A DNA stretch of 64,000 nucleotides from Ilumatobacteraceae bacterium (GTDB lineage Bacteria > Actinomycetota > Acidimicrobiia > Acidimicrobiales > Ilumatobacteraceae): the NCBI GenBank assembly GCA_030729045.1, contig JANQYF010000022.1, positions 1 through 64,000 of the forward strand, written 5' to 3'. The notes beneath the pieces are model-generated. The model was not told the DNA's origin. It did not search any database and saw only the letters and a list, made by a program, of their open reading frames with translations. Each line of letters begins with the position of its first letter. The stretch's first letter is position 1. A program made the position numbers and the translations under genes. Positions 33,527 to 42,462 of this stretch are shown in pieces.

Positions 33527-34963
33527 TTATGGTGTCAATTGCTCCACAGAGGGCGAGGCGGACGCCCGGTTCAGTACATCGCCCAGGGAATACCAGATCG
33601 GGCGGTAAGCGCTTTGATTGTCTATTCCCGACTTGTTCATAAGTAACGAGAAGGTCACTGGGTCAGAGTTCGTAATGGGCAAATAACCCACGAGAGCCTT
33701 TACTCCATTGAGTGTTCCGGTTTTCCCCAGCAATTTTCCCGCCACTGATGTGCCATCGAAAGTGTCGCGGATGGTTCCTGTCTCACCGGCAACAGCCATC
33801 AGATTGGGCATGACCGTAGAGAATGTGTTGAGTAGCGACATAAATGTTTCACACGGAACCCGACCGTCAGATGCGAGACCAGACCCATCAAACAACAGGA
33901 CATCTTTATCAATTTTCCATTTGGCTAAGTGTTCCATTACCACTGCCAATCCAGCTGCGGTTGTGCCTGCCCCTTTAGATGCGAAACCAATTTCTTTGAT
34001 CAATAGTTCCGAAGTGTTGTTGTCACTATTGACCATCATCTCTTGAACAACCGCCGTTAGTGGCGCTGATTGGATGGACGCCATCTCCGGGATATTCGCA
34101 GGCAATACATCGTGACGAGCTTGCGCGCCAAACAGAACTCCTCTTGCGTTCAGCAAATTCTGCAATTCAATTGCAGCAGCTAACGCTGGATCATCTGGCT
34201 TATTGGGCTGGCCGAGAACAACACCGTCATCGACCACAAGGGCCCCAAGTGGACCGGCTTCTGTGTAATGGAATTCCTGCGGCCACACATCAACAAACCT
34301 CAGACTGTCGTATCGGGTGTCAACTCCGACGACTGAACCCGTCACTTGCCGTAATCCTGCAGCGACTAATGAGTCAGCCAGTTTCTCTAAAGAAGTACCA
34401 GACGTTGTTGGGTACTTTTCGGAAGCTACATATTCATTGCGAACGATTACGGGGTCTCCCCCGCCAACGAAATACAAATCAGCTGCGAGTCCTGCGGCAT
34501 CGAGGGAACCATGAACTTTGGTTGTGTACACGAAGTCTGGTTTCAGTACTTCAAGCGCCACGGCAGCTGTTATCAGTTTTGTCGCCGATGCCGGTATCAG
34601 TGCCTTTGAAGGATTGAGTGAACCAAGACGAGTTCCCATCCATTCAACTACAACACAACTTTGCGAAGGAAAATCGGACGCGATGTTTGCAAATGCTCTC
34701 GACACTTTTCCAGTACGAGTAATAACAGACAAAGTATTTGGCGCTCTGCGTGCAGATAATAAGGAAACACGCGGCGTTACTGAAACGACCCGTTCAGCTT
34801 TGTGTGTGACACGAGACGCGGTGCGTGCCAAAGCTACATACAGACCGCCAAATAACGTGAGCCCCAATACCGCAACAATTGAGATTGTGCGAAGCGGATT
34901 TGCAGACTGTCGCGATCGAGCACCAAAGCTGTTACTTACGCGCGACACCTGTGTGCACCGCAT
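33527..34963 (-). CDS. dacB: D-alanyl-D-alanine carboxypeptidase/endopeptidase (S13, PBP4-like)
   Basis: 478 residues. One N-terminal membrane helix (about 26-45) anchors it outside. Active-site motifs: SATKLI (SxxK), SDNNTS (SxN) and GKTGTLNGV (KTG), plus the large S13 insertion between the first two. It trims or opens peptidoglycan peptides. The start at ATG 34963 lies 32 bases inside the upstream acyl-CoA synthetase gene; GTG 34948 is an alternative. Confidence 0.9.
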   Translation of the reverse strand: MRCTQVSRVSNSFGARSRQSANPLRTISIVAVLGLTLFGGLYVALARTASRVTHKAERVVSVTPRVSLLSARRAPNTLSVITRTGKVSRAFANIASDFPSQSCVVVEWMGTRLGSLNPSKALIPASATKLITAAVALEVLKPDFVYTTKVHGSLDAAGLAADLYFVGGGDPVIVRNEYVASEKYPTTSGTSLEKLADSLVAAGLRQVTGSVVGVDTRYDSLRFVDVWPQEFHYTEAGPLGALVVDDGVVLGQPNKPDDPALAAAIELQNLLNARGVLFGAQARHDVLPANIPEMASIQSAPLTAVVQEMMVNSDNNTSELLIKEIGFASKGAGTTAAGLAVVMEHLAKWKIDKDVLLFDGSGLASDGRVPCETFMSLLNTFSTVMPNLMAVAGETGTIRDTFDGTSVAGKLLGKTGTLNGVKALVGYLPITNSDPVTFSLLMNKSGIDNQSAYRPIWYSLGDVLNRASASPSVEQLTP

Positions 34964-37091
34964 ATCGATAGAGATGTCCGAGAGCCACTGCTGCACGGTT
35001 GCCGCTGGCGTAGCAGAGCCTGCCTGTTTCACGCACGGTTCGAACTCCTGAATTGTCTGGGTCAGCAACAGCTAATTCTGTCGCCAATAGAATTGGCTTT
35101 CCGGTTGAAATGGAAAGATCATGAGCCGCCTGTGCAAACCGCGCGTCCTGGCGTTCGTGGTACTCAACGATGCGATCGAGACCATGGCCAGGATGAAACT
35201 GGCCCTCTCTCATCAGACGTGCTTGGTTGGCTTGAATGCCCAATCCCAGATAGATGATTGCGTCTACGTCCTTATGTTCAGCAATCATTGCCATTACTTC
35301 AGGAATTGTGTCGCGGGTTTCTCCACCTGCACAGTCAACAGGATTGTTTCGGCTCCAGCGCGGAGGCAGCTTCGTGTCAATTTGGGCAAGCAGATCTTCC
35401 GGCAAAGTCATCAAATGCATTGAGCCATCATTCGCAATTGCATCGCTCGTTACAACACCCCATCCACCGGCTGTTGTGAGAACAACAACGTTTGGTCCTA
35501 GCGGGAGTGGTTGCGTTGCAAATGTGGCCGCTGCCTCAAAAGCCTCTTCGACATTCGCAGCTCTGGTGACTCCACCTGCTTTACACGCGCCATCGAATAT
35601 GGCGTCATTTGCCGCGAGTGCTCCGGTGTGGCTTGCTGCTGCGCGTGCGCCCTTGTCTGTAGCACCGCCCTTAATCAGTACGACCGGCTTGTTGGCAGTT
35701 ACGCGAGCGAGCCGCTCCATTAATCCGCGACCGTCGCTAATACCTTCGACATACGTCAATGCAACTTTGGTTGCGGAATCTGTTCCGTACCACTCGACAA
35801 GATCCGCAACGCCTAGCGCTGCTGCGTTACCTGCAGACACTGCTCGGCTAATACCAACACCAGTTTGACGTGCGTAGTTCAAAAAGCTCGAAACAAAGTT
35901 TCCGCTCTGACTGGCAACAGCAATTGCTCCAGCCGGCGGGTACGGAGCAACAATCTGCGCGCATAATTTTGCTGGCGTTGATACAACGCCTTGCCCATTC
36001 GGACCAGCTAGAAGGATTCCTAATTCATCTGCAAGAGCCACCAGTTCAGTTTCTAGTTGTCGTCCTTCGTCACCGGCCTCTCCGTAACCAGCCGATGTCA
36101 AGAACGCTGCGCCGATACCCTTTCGTGCGCATGCTCGAAGCAAGTCTGGGTTAGCTGATGCGGGTGTACATACAAACACCAAATCGATTGCATTGTCTGG
36201 CAATGAATCAATATCAGCAACTGTCTTAATGCCAAGAACTTCTTCGCCTTGCAAGTTGGTGCCATAGACACCACCCGCATATCCACTCGCCAGAATATTG
36301 TGCAAAGAAACGAATCCGAACTTTCCCGGATGTGTAGAAGCGCCAGCGACCAATACTCCTCTTGGTTCAAACAGTGCACGAAACTGCGCATCTGTGTATG
36401 GCACGCGCTTCGAGACCATTGAGATATTTCTTGTTCCCATCTCGACCAAAGCATCGACAGCCACCACATCACCGTTCGCGCGAACTATCAGTGGATTCAC
36501 ATCAACAGACACAATGTCTGCACGTTCAATAGCAACTTTCGAAAGACCAACAATTACGGAAATCAACTGGCTCCGATTGACTGCTGACTCTCCCCGAAAG
36601 GCCTCGAGGAGCCCCTGCATGCGCAGAGAATCAATCATGGCCGCTGCGCCTGCTTCGTCAACGGGTGCTGGCCGAAAAGCGACATCAGCGATGACTTCTG
36701 CCATCACTCCGCCTATTCCAAGCATCACCGTTGGCCCGAACTGGGGATCAACGAGCATGCCCGCTATCAATTCCCTTGTTCCGCTAATCATCGGAGCTAC
36801 TAACAAGTGGACATCACCATCAGCCGCAGTAGCGGCAGCAAGCAAACTTGTCGCAGCTTCCGAAACAGCATCCGCATTATCCAAACGCAAACGAACTAGG
36901 CCGCGTTCGGTCTTATGAGCGATGTTGTCGCCTCCGAGCTTTACAACGACTGGGTAGCCAAGTTGATCTGCAGCAGCAACTGCGTCTACAGCAGTGTTGG
37001 TCTTTTTCTCAGGAGCAAAGGGAATGCTGTACGACGACAGCAGCGCTTTTGAATCAGATTCAGACAGGGTGGAAGTTTGCTCAGATGACAC
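34932..37091 (-). CDS. NDP-forming acyl-CoA synthetase (acetate-CoA ligase type), permuted
   Basis: 719 residues. The order is ATP-grasp first (residues about 10-215; YPVVVKLGGDNIAHKTERGLVRL), then a CoA-binding Rossmann domain (VLVAGASTHPGKFGF), then ligase domains with the phospho-His in ASHTGALAA. Most homologues have the CoA-binding domain first, so this is the permuted form. It interconverts acyl-CoA and acid with ATP or GTP. GTG start at 37091, with TACCGT 8 bases before it. The divergence of substrate in this family makes acetate only a guess. Confidence 0.88.
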   Translation of the reverse strand: MSSEQTSTLSESDSKALLSSYSIPFAPEKKTNTAVDAVAAADQLGYPVVVKLGGDNIAHKTERGLVRLRLDNADAVSEAATSLLAAATAADGDVHLLVAPMISGTRELIAGMLVDPQFGPTVMLGIGGVMAEVIADVAFRPAPVDEAGAAAMIDSLRMQGLLEAFRGESAVNRSQLISVIVGLSKVAIERADIVSVDVNPLIVRANGDVVAVDALVEMGTRNISMVSKRVPYTDAQFRALFEPRGVLVAGASTHPGKFGFVSLHNILASGYAGGVYGTNLQGEEVLGIKTVADIDSLPDNAIDLVFVCTPASANPDLLRACARKGIGAAFLTSAGYGEAGDEGRQLETELVALADELGILLAGPNGQGVVSTPAKLCAQIVAPYPPAGAIAVASQSGNFVSSFLNYARQTGVGISRAVSAGNAAALGVADLVEWYGTDSATKVALTYVEGISDGRGLMERLARVTANKPVVLIKGGATDKGARAAASHTGALAANDAIFDGACKAGGVTRAANVEEAFEAAATFATQPLPLGPNVVVLTTAGGWGVVTSDAIANDGSMHLMTLPEDLLAQIDTKLPPRWSRNNPVDCAGGETRDTIPEVMAMIAEHKDVDAIIYLGLGIQANQARLMREGQFHPGHGLDRIVEYHERQDARFAQAAHDLSISTGKPILLATELAVADPDNSGVRTVRETGRLCYASGNRAAVALGHLYRYAVHTGVARK

Positions 37092-37151
37092 GACTACATA
37101 CGGTAGTCAGTATCGACGCTGAATGACGGGTGCTCTCACCGGTCAGAGGCT

Positions 37152-37925
37152 CTATGCCACGTGGGCACTTACCGCCGAAGCAATTTCCGCCGGTAATTCA
37201 CCAATTACGAGGTGTCCAGCTGGTAATTCAACGAGCGTGGCCCCTGGCACATTTGCTGCAATATGGCGTGACTTCGAGATGTCGACCCACCGATCTTCGA
37301 TACCGCCGATAACCAGGCACGGAGCTGTGATGCGTCCCAGGCTTTCCTCGATATCTATACGAATATCGAGTTCAAGTTGTGCATCTGATCCAGGCTGAAC
37401 AGCAGAAGCCGCCATTCCCACTACGACATCAAACATTGGTTCTATAACTTGCAGGCCAGCTGCTGTATAACCATCTGCCAATGCATAACGCATGAATAAT
37501 TCATTATCTATCGCGATCAAACGACGCCATAAATCGAACGTCACTTTCATCCGTGCATCTGTTTGCGACCATCCGCAAAGCGATGTAACGGTGATGACGG
37601 AAGCAGAAAAGTTTGCTGCACAGCGCAACGCTGCTACCGCGCCAAGCGAGTACCCGATGACATGAAACCGTTCATGTCCCAGATGTTTCATCAATGCAAC
37701 AGCGTCGGCCACGACTACATCAAGCTCGATCGGACCATTTGGCATTTCAGATTCACCAGATCCTGGGAACTCAAATGTCACCCACTGCAGGCTCGCTGGA
37801 CACGCTTGTTGAACCTGAGCCCAAGCGTTGGCGGACTGTGTTGTTCCATGAAAGGCAAGGATGGGAACTCCAGCTCCTTCAGATGAAAAACCGATAGTAC
37901 GACCGTTGTTAATCCAGGTAGACAT
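37152..37925 (-). CDS. Alpha/beta hydrolase
   Basis: 257 residues. Oxyanion loop FHGTTQ, nucleophile elbow GYSLGAVAAL, acid and His in GIEDRWVD and AGHLVIGE. Substrate unknown. TACGGT on the minus strand lies 6 bases before ATG 37925, so it has its own leaderless promoter despite the tight spacing with TetR. Confidence 0.88.
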   Translation of the reverse strand: MSTWINNGRTIGFSSEGAGVPILAFHGTTQSANAWAQVQQACPASLQWVTFEFPGSGESEMPNGPIELDVVVADAVALMKHLGHERFHVIGYSLGAVAALRCAANFSASVITVTSLCGWSQTDARMKVTFDLWRRLIAIDNELFMRYALADGYTAAGLQVIEPMFDVVVGMAASAVQPGSDAQLELDIRIDIEESLGRITAPCLVIGGIEDRWVDISKSRHIAANVPGATLVELPAGHLVIGELPAEIASAVSAHVA

Positions 37926-37931
37926 GGCGCA

Positions 37932-37937
37932 ACCGTA
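37932..37937 (-). promoter_or_regulatory. Putative leaderless -10 box of the alpha/beta hydrolase
   Basis: TACGGT on the minus strand, 6 bases before ATG 37925. Confidence 0.5.
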
Positions 37938-37957
37938 TCGGATTTGGCAACAACGGT

Positions 37958-38578
37958 CTACGCGACGAGTGCGGCACGAAAGAACGCGACAACGTGGTCG
38001 CAGTGGTCGCGCACGTTCTCGGGTGTGAGCGCCTGGTCATTGAGAAGCTCATCTATAAACGGGGCGTCCGAGAAGTAGGTCAAAATTGCGCCGTATCCAG
38101 TGATGATCAGGTGTTGGGCGTTATGCCTGCGAAAGTGACCAGCATCCATTTCCGAAGTGAAATACGCGCACGCACTGTCAAACAGCGGCCGTAAGAAACC
38201 AGAAAGATCGACCCCAACATGAACTCCGCTATCAAGAGCTTCTCGGCGCATGATTCGCACGTAGTCAGGGGTGCGGGCAAACAAGTCGAATCCGGCACGA
38301 ATGACCAGTTCAGCTTTATCCCACCCAGATGCTGGTGAAGACATTGCAACTTCAAGACCCTCAAGCCATTCCGACAACAGCATCTCGAAAACATCTGTGT
38401 ACAGAGCTTCCTTGCTAGCGAAATGATGAAGCAAGCTTGGGCGCCTAATTCCGACGCCAGCGGCAATGTCATTGAGGGACGTACCTTCATAGCCGCGATC
38501 AGCAAAACAATGCAGAGCCTCATCCAGAATGAGTTCTCGTGTTGTCTTGGAACTGCTTTCTTCTGTTACGTCCGACAC
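37958..38578 (-). CDS. TetR-family regulator next to a desaturase
   Basis: 206 residues. N-terminal helix-turn-helix: ELILDEALHCFADRGYEGTSLNDIAAGVGIRRPSLLHHFASKEALY, as in TetR proteins; the C-terminal ligand domain ends around residue 200. GTG start at 38578, preceded by TAAATT at exactly 6 bases. It lies divergent to the desaturase across a perfect inverted repeat, so it probably represses the desaturase and itself, with an acyl-CoA as likely inducer; the ligand is inference. Confidence 0.92.
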   Translation of the reverse strand: MSDVTEESSSKTTRELILDEALHCFADRGYEGTSLNDIAAGVGIRRPSLLHHFASKEALYTDVFEMLLSEWLEGLEVAMSSPASGWDKAELVIRAGFDLFARTPDYVRIMRREALDSGVHVGVDLSGFLRPLFDSACAYFTSEMDAGHFRRHNAQHLIITGYGAILTYFSDAPFIDELLNDQALTPENVRDHCDHVVAFFRAALVA

Positions 38579-38584
38579 ATTTCT

Positions 38585-38590
38585 AATTTA
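38585..38590 (-). promoter_or_regulatory. Putative leaderless -10 box of tetR
   Basis: TAAATT on the minus strand, 6 bases before GTG 38578. The operator 38605-38622 lies at its -35 position. Confidence 0.5.
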
Positions 38591-38604
38591 CCGTCATTTT
38601 CGCC

Positions 38605-38622
38605 CTACCTACCAGTAGGTAG
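38605..38622. promoter_or_regulatory. Perfect inverted repeat, probable TetR operator
   Basis: CTACCTAC-CA-GTAGGTAG: 8-bp arms that are exact inverted complements with a 2-base centre. It lies between the divergent tetR and desaturase starts, over the -35 region of both putative promoters. Size and symmetry are typical of TetR dimers. Confidence 0.8.
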
Positions 38623-38627
38623 CCAGT

Positions 38628-38633
38628 TAGTGT
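38628..38633 (+). promoter_or_regulatory. Putative leaderless -10 box of the desaturase
   Basis: TAGTGT ends exactly 6 bases before ATG 38640, 5 bases downstream of the operator. Confidence 0.55.
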
Positions 38634-38639
38634 GTCGAC

Positions 38640-39401
38640 ATGAATTCGATTCTTTCAAGTGTTCTCACCGCATTTCTAGTGGCAGCAGTTGTGTGCACAG
38701 CCGCCAACACCTGCACAACTGTCTATTTGCATAGAGCCCTTAGTCATCGTGCCCTCACCATTAGGCCCTCGGTTGCAGTGATATTTCGTGCCGTGTTGTG
38801 GCTTTCTACTGGAATCAAACCCAAAGAATGGGTGGCAGTACACAGAAAACACCACGCCTACACAGATGTTGATGGTGATCCACATTCTCCTGTTCTACTC
38901 GGATGGAAGAAGGTGCAGGCAAAGAATGTCGCTCTGTACCGCGCAACTGTTCTCGACCCGACCACCATCGATCGGTACGCCAAAGATTTGCCAGATGACC
39001 GATGGGACAAAGTCTTCTTTGGTCACAACAAGACTGGGTTGCTCTCAGGAATCGCAATCCTGATGATTGTGTTCGGCCCGTGGACTGGATTACTCGCCGC
39101 CTTCATTCATGCCAATGTGTATTTGGCAAGTAACGCTGCGGTCAATGCTCTTGGTCATCATTTTGGGCGTCGGCCATATGACAATCGCGCTACAAATCTT
39201 CAGTGGTTGGCCTTCTTCACAATGGGCGAAGGGCTTCACAACAATCACCACGCGGCACCGTCGTCACCGCGTTTATCTCATCGGTGGTTCCAGGTAGACC
39301 CAGGTTGGTGGGTAATTAAGGCCCTCACCACTTTGCACTTGGCAACCGTTCGTTTTTCAGATATTCGTCTGACCGCAACGGCCAAGGCATCTTTCAACTA
39401 G
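38640..39401 (+). CDS. Acyl-CoA delta-9-type fatty acid desaturase
   Basis: 253 residues. Membrane di-iron desaturase with three His boxes: HRALSH (His31/36), HRKHH (from His68) and HNNHH near the C-terminus. Two long hydrophobic stretches surround the boxes. Inserts a double bond in saturated acyl-CoA or lipid-linked chains. It is shorter than eukaryotic enzymes and lacks a cytochrome b5 domain, so an external electron donor is needed; the ferredoxin at 31.7 kb is not linked by position. Controlled by the adjacent TetR. Confidence 0.93.
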   Translation: MNSILSSVLTAFLVAAVVCTAANTCTTVYLHRALSHRALTIRPSVAVIFRAVLWLSTGIKPKEWVAVHRKHHAYTDVDGDPHSPVLLGWKKVQAKNVALYRATVLDPTTIDRYAKDLPDDRWDKVFFGHNKTGLLSGIAILMIVFGPWTGLLAAFIHANVYLASNAAVNALGHHFGRRPYDNRATNLQWLAFFTMGEGLHNNHHAAPSSPRLSHRWFQVDPGWWVIKALTTLHLATVRFSDIRLTATAKASFN

Positions 39402-39410
39402 AAACCCAAC

Positions 39411-39416
39411 TACATT
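39411..39416 (+). promoter_or_regulatory. Putative leaderless -10 box of nagA
   Basis: TACATT lies 6 bases before GTG 39423. Confidence 0.5.
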
Positions 39417-39422
39417 TTCAAC

Positions 39423-40505
39423 GTGTCAAACGAGATCACCTGTCAGCAGTTTTTTGACGGAACAGACCTTCACGGCCCGACTCGAATCGTTATGGCTAAT
39501 AACGGTCTCATTGAATCTCTCAGCAACCACGCGGGTGCTTGTGAATTCCCTGTAGTAAGCCCTGGTTTTGTAGATGTACAAATGAACGGCTTTGACAATG
39601 TTTATGTTGCGACCGCATCTACTGACGATCTACTGCGGCTAGATCAAACACTCCTCGATCGTGGCACCACCAGCTGGTTGGGAACAATAGTGACGGCACC
39701 ACTTGAGAAGATGTCTCAATCTTTGTCGTCTCTTCATCAATCTTTTCTCTCTGGACACTTGCAGGGTTTTGCTGGAATACACGTAGAGGGGCCATTTCTC
39801 GGAGCTGCTCCAGGGGCTCACCCGGTACAGCACATCATCGCTTGCGACTTGGACTGGATATCGCAATTGGTAACTTCTGTTCGCCTCGTAACAGTCGCTC
39901 CCGAACAAGATGATGCGATTCCAGCGATTCGTGAATTGCGCGCTCGTAACATCACAGTTTCTCTCGGTCACTCTCGCCCTACGAAGACACAGTTTGAAGA
40001 CGCAGTTGATGCTGGGGCAAGCATGGTCACTCATTTGTTCAACGGAATGAGTGGAGTCCACCACCGAGACCCTGGTCTAGCCATGTGGGCCTTGACGGAT
40101 AATCGAATCTCTTGCGGGCTGATAGCAGATGGTGTTCATGTTCAACCCGATGCAATCGCACTGGCATTCAAGGCAGCACAATCTCGTATCTGTTTGGTGT
40201 CGGATTCTGTTTCGTGGCGCACCCTGACAGGACCTCGAAGCGGCGTTGAGATTCGTAATGGAGCACCACGCTTGGCAGATGACACGCTCGCTGGCTCTTG
40301 CACGCCACTCTCAGAGTGCGTACAGCGAGTGGTTCGAGAATGTGGTGTCTCGCTTGAATCGGCCCTCTCGAGTGCTACATCCATTCCAGCTGACCTAGCT
40401 GGTTTGGCTGACGTTGGGCGAATTCGAACAGGTCACAAGGCAGATCTTGTCGCGCTTGATTCCGAACTTTCCGTTCTCAAAGCCTGGCGCCGATTACCAT
40501 CATGA
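39423..40505 (+). CDS. nagA: N-acetylglucosamine-6-phosphate deacetylase
   Basis: 360 residues. Amidohydrolase fold: SPGFVDVQMNGFDN at the start, HVEGPFLGAAPGAH (metal Glu), LGHSRPT (metal His), THLFNGMSGVHHRDPG (second metal His) and LVSDSVS (catalytic Asp). Releases acetate from GlcNAc-6-P, feeding cell-wall sugar recycling. GTG start at 39423. The GTG start of transketolase lies 1 base after its stop. Confidence 0.9.
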   Translation: MSNEITCQQFFDGTDLHGPTRIVMANNGLIESLSNHAGACEFPVVSPGFVDVQMNGFDNVYVATASTDDLLRLDQTLLDRGTTSWLGTIVTAPLEKMSQSLSSLHQSFLSGHLQGFAGIHVEGPFLGAAPGAHPVQHIIACDLDWISQLVTSVRLVTVAPEQDDAIPAIRELRARNITVSLGHSRPTKTQFEDAVDAGASMVTHLFNGMSGVHHRDPGLAMWALTDNRISCGLIADGVHVQPDAIALAFKAAQSRICLVSDSVSWRTLTGPRSGVEIRNGAPRLADDTLAGSCTPLSECVQRVVRECGVSLESALSSATSIPADLAGLADVGRIRTGHKADLVALDSELSVLKAWRRLPS

Positions 40506-40506
40506 G

Positions 40507-42462
40507 GTGCCTACACAATTGAGCCCCGAACAAGACGCCCTCGCTATCTCGATAATTCGAGGGATTGCGATGGACGCTCCCCTAGCTGCAAACAGCGGTC
40601 ACCAAGGAACAGCAATGTCGCTTGCGCCTCTTGCCCATGTTTTGTACAGCAGAATTCTTAAACACGATCCGTCCACTCCTGACTTTATTGATCGCGACCG
40701 TTTGATTCTCTCGAATGGCCATGCATCGATTTTGCAGTATGCAATGTTGTTCTTGTCCGGCTACGGGTTAGAGATATCGGATCTCAAACTGTTCCGTCAG
40801 TGGAACTCAGCAACACCAGGTCACCCAGAAGTTGGCCACACGGCAGGCGTGGAAGTAACAACCGGACCATTGGGACAGGGTTTCGCAAATGCAGTAGGAA
40901 TGGCAATTGCAGAATCGCATTTACGTGCAGTTCATGGGAAAGATGCAATTGATCACCATACATACGTCATTGCAGGCGATGGTTGCCTTATGGAGGGAAT
41001 CAGTCACGAAGCTGCATCACTTGCTGGTCATTTAAAACTTGACCACTTGGTATGTATTTTTGATGACAACAAGATCACTATTGACGGCAGTACCGCGTTG
41101 ACATGCAGCGACGATGCGCCAGCGCGTTTCCGTTCGTACGGTTGGAACGTCATCGAAGCGGGAGAGATCGCTGAAGATTGTGATGCTCTTGAGAAGGTGT
41201 TGGTAACTGCGCGCGACCATGCCGGTGCACCAACATTGGTGGTTCTGCGGTCACACATTGGGTTTCCTTCTCCTGACCTCACTGACAAACATGAGGCGCA
41301 TGGAAATCCATTCACTGCACCACTTGTCAGCGCCACTAAAAAAGTAATGGGAATACCCGACGAGCCTTTTTATGCGCCTGAATCATTCGTGTCTGAATAC
41401 CGGGCGTTCTGTCGCGAACGCGGACAAGTTGCAACATCAGATTGGAAGAAGCGCACTCAGTCACTGTCGCCCGCTTTAACACCTTCCACGTTCGGCATTG
41501 CAAGTAAAGAGCAAATCGCTTCGGCGCTTCCCGTCTTTCCATCGGACACCAAACTGGCAACTCGCCAGGCATTTCAAAAAGTTCTTGAGGCAACCGGAAG
41601 CGCATTGCCTTTCGTGCTTGCGGGTGCTGCAGACCTCACTGGAAACACCGGAGCGAAACTTTCTGAGACAAGTGGATTTTCTGCTGAGAACCGACAGGGT
41701 AAACAGATCTACTACGGCATTCGCGAACATGCGATGGGAGCAGCGATGGTCGGAATGGCTCTGCACGGTGGTGTGTTGCCAGTCGGCGGCACGTTCTTCG
41801 TGTTTGCCGACTACATGCGTCCAGCAATTCGTTTAGCAGCTCTCTCGCGCGCTCGGACCGTGTTCGTGTTTAGTCATGACTCTGTCGGAGTTGGCGAAGA
41901 CGGCCCAACACATCAACCAGTAGAGCAACTGGCTTCCCTACGAGCCATTCCAGGCTTGCAAGTGATTCGTCCAGCGGATGCAAATGAAACCGCCCAAGCC
42001 TGGTTGATCGCGGCGACACACGACGGACCGACCGCGCTTATTTTGTCGCGTCAAACGGTTGCAGCTCTCACAGATGGATCAGCTGTCGCTGATGGTGCCG
42101 GTGTCATTGTCAAAACAGACACCCCTCAGGCAACAATCATCGGAACAGGTAGCGAATTGTCTGTAGCAGTTGACGCAGCAGAGTTGCTGAAGAAAGAAGG
42201 TGTCAACGTCAATGTTGTAACTATGCCTTCATGGGAACGTTTTGCTGCTCTTTCGCAATCACGTCAAGATGAGATTCTTCCGCGTTCGCTCCCTCGCATC
42301 AGCGTGGAGGCTGGCACTACATTTGGTTGGGCTGCATACGCCACCGACAGTGTCGGTATCGACCGCTTTGGTGCAAGCGCCCCCGGAAACGTCGTAATGG
42401 CCGAGCTGGGAATCACTGCGACCCATGTGGCTGATGTAGCAAGAAAAGCGATCAGTCGATGA
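40507..42462 (+). CDS. tkt: Transketolase
   Basis: 651 residues. TPP-dependent transfer of two-carbon units in the pentose phosphate pathway. TPP site GDGCLMEGISHEAASLAGHLKLDHLVCIFDDN, the GxGPTHQPVEQ-like block GEDGPTHQP, and HGGVLPVGGTFFVFADYMRPA of the pyrimidine domain. Start GTG 40507 rather than the in-frame ATG at 40414, which is inside nagA. Its stop overlaps the tal start. Confidence 0.95.
   Translation: MPTQLSPEQDALAISIIRGIAMDAPLAANSGHQGTAMSLAPLAHVLYSRILKHDPSTPDFIDRDRLILSNGHASILQYAMLFLSGYGLEISDLKLFRQWNSATPGHPEVGHTAGVEVTTGPLGQGFANAVGMAIAESHLRAVHGKDAIDHHTYVIAGDGCLMEGISHEAASLAGHLKLDHLVCIFDDNKITIDGSTALTCSDDAPARFRSYGWNVIEAGEIAEDCDALEKVLVTARDHAGAPTLVVLRSHIGFPSPDLTDKHEAHGNPFTAPLVSATKKVMGIPDEPFYAPESFVSEYRAFCRERGQVATSDWKKRTQSLSPALTPSTFGIASKEQIASALPVFPSDTKLATRQAFQKVLEATGSALPFVLAGAADLTGNTGAKLSETSGFSAENRQGKQIYYGIREHAMGAAMVGMALHGGVLPVGGTFFVFADYMRPAIRLAALSRARTVFVFSHDSVGVGEDGPTHQPVEQLASLRAIPGLQVIRPADANETAQAWLIAATHDGPTALILSRQTVAALTDGSAVADGAGVIVKTDTPQATIIGTGSELSVAVDAAELLKKEGVNVNVVTMPSWERFAALSQSRQDEILPRSLPRISVEAGTTFGWAAYATDSVGIDRFGASAPGNVVMAELGITATHVADVARKAISR

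Noticed and set aside
34060-34617. A 185-codon open frame on the plus strand
   Set aside because: Lies antisense inside the carboxypeptidase gene with clear active-site motifs; Gln-rich and low-complexity translation.
36298-36918. A 206-codon open frame on the plus strand
   Set aside because: Antisense to the acyl-CoA synthetase; Ser/Thr/Ala-rich translation typical of a shadow frame.
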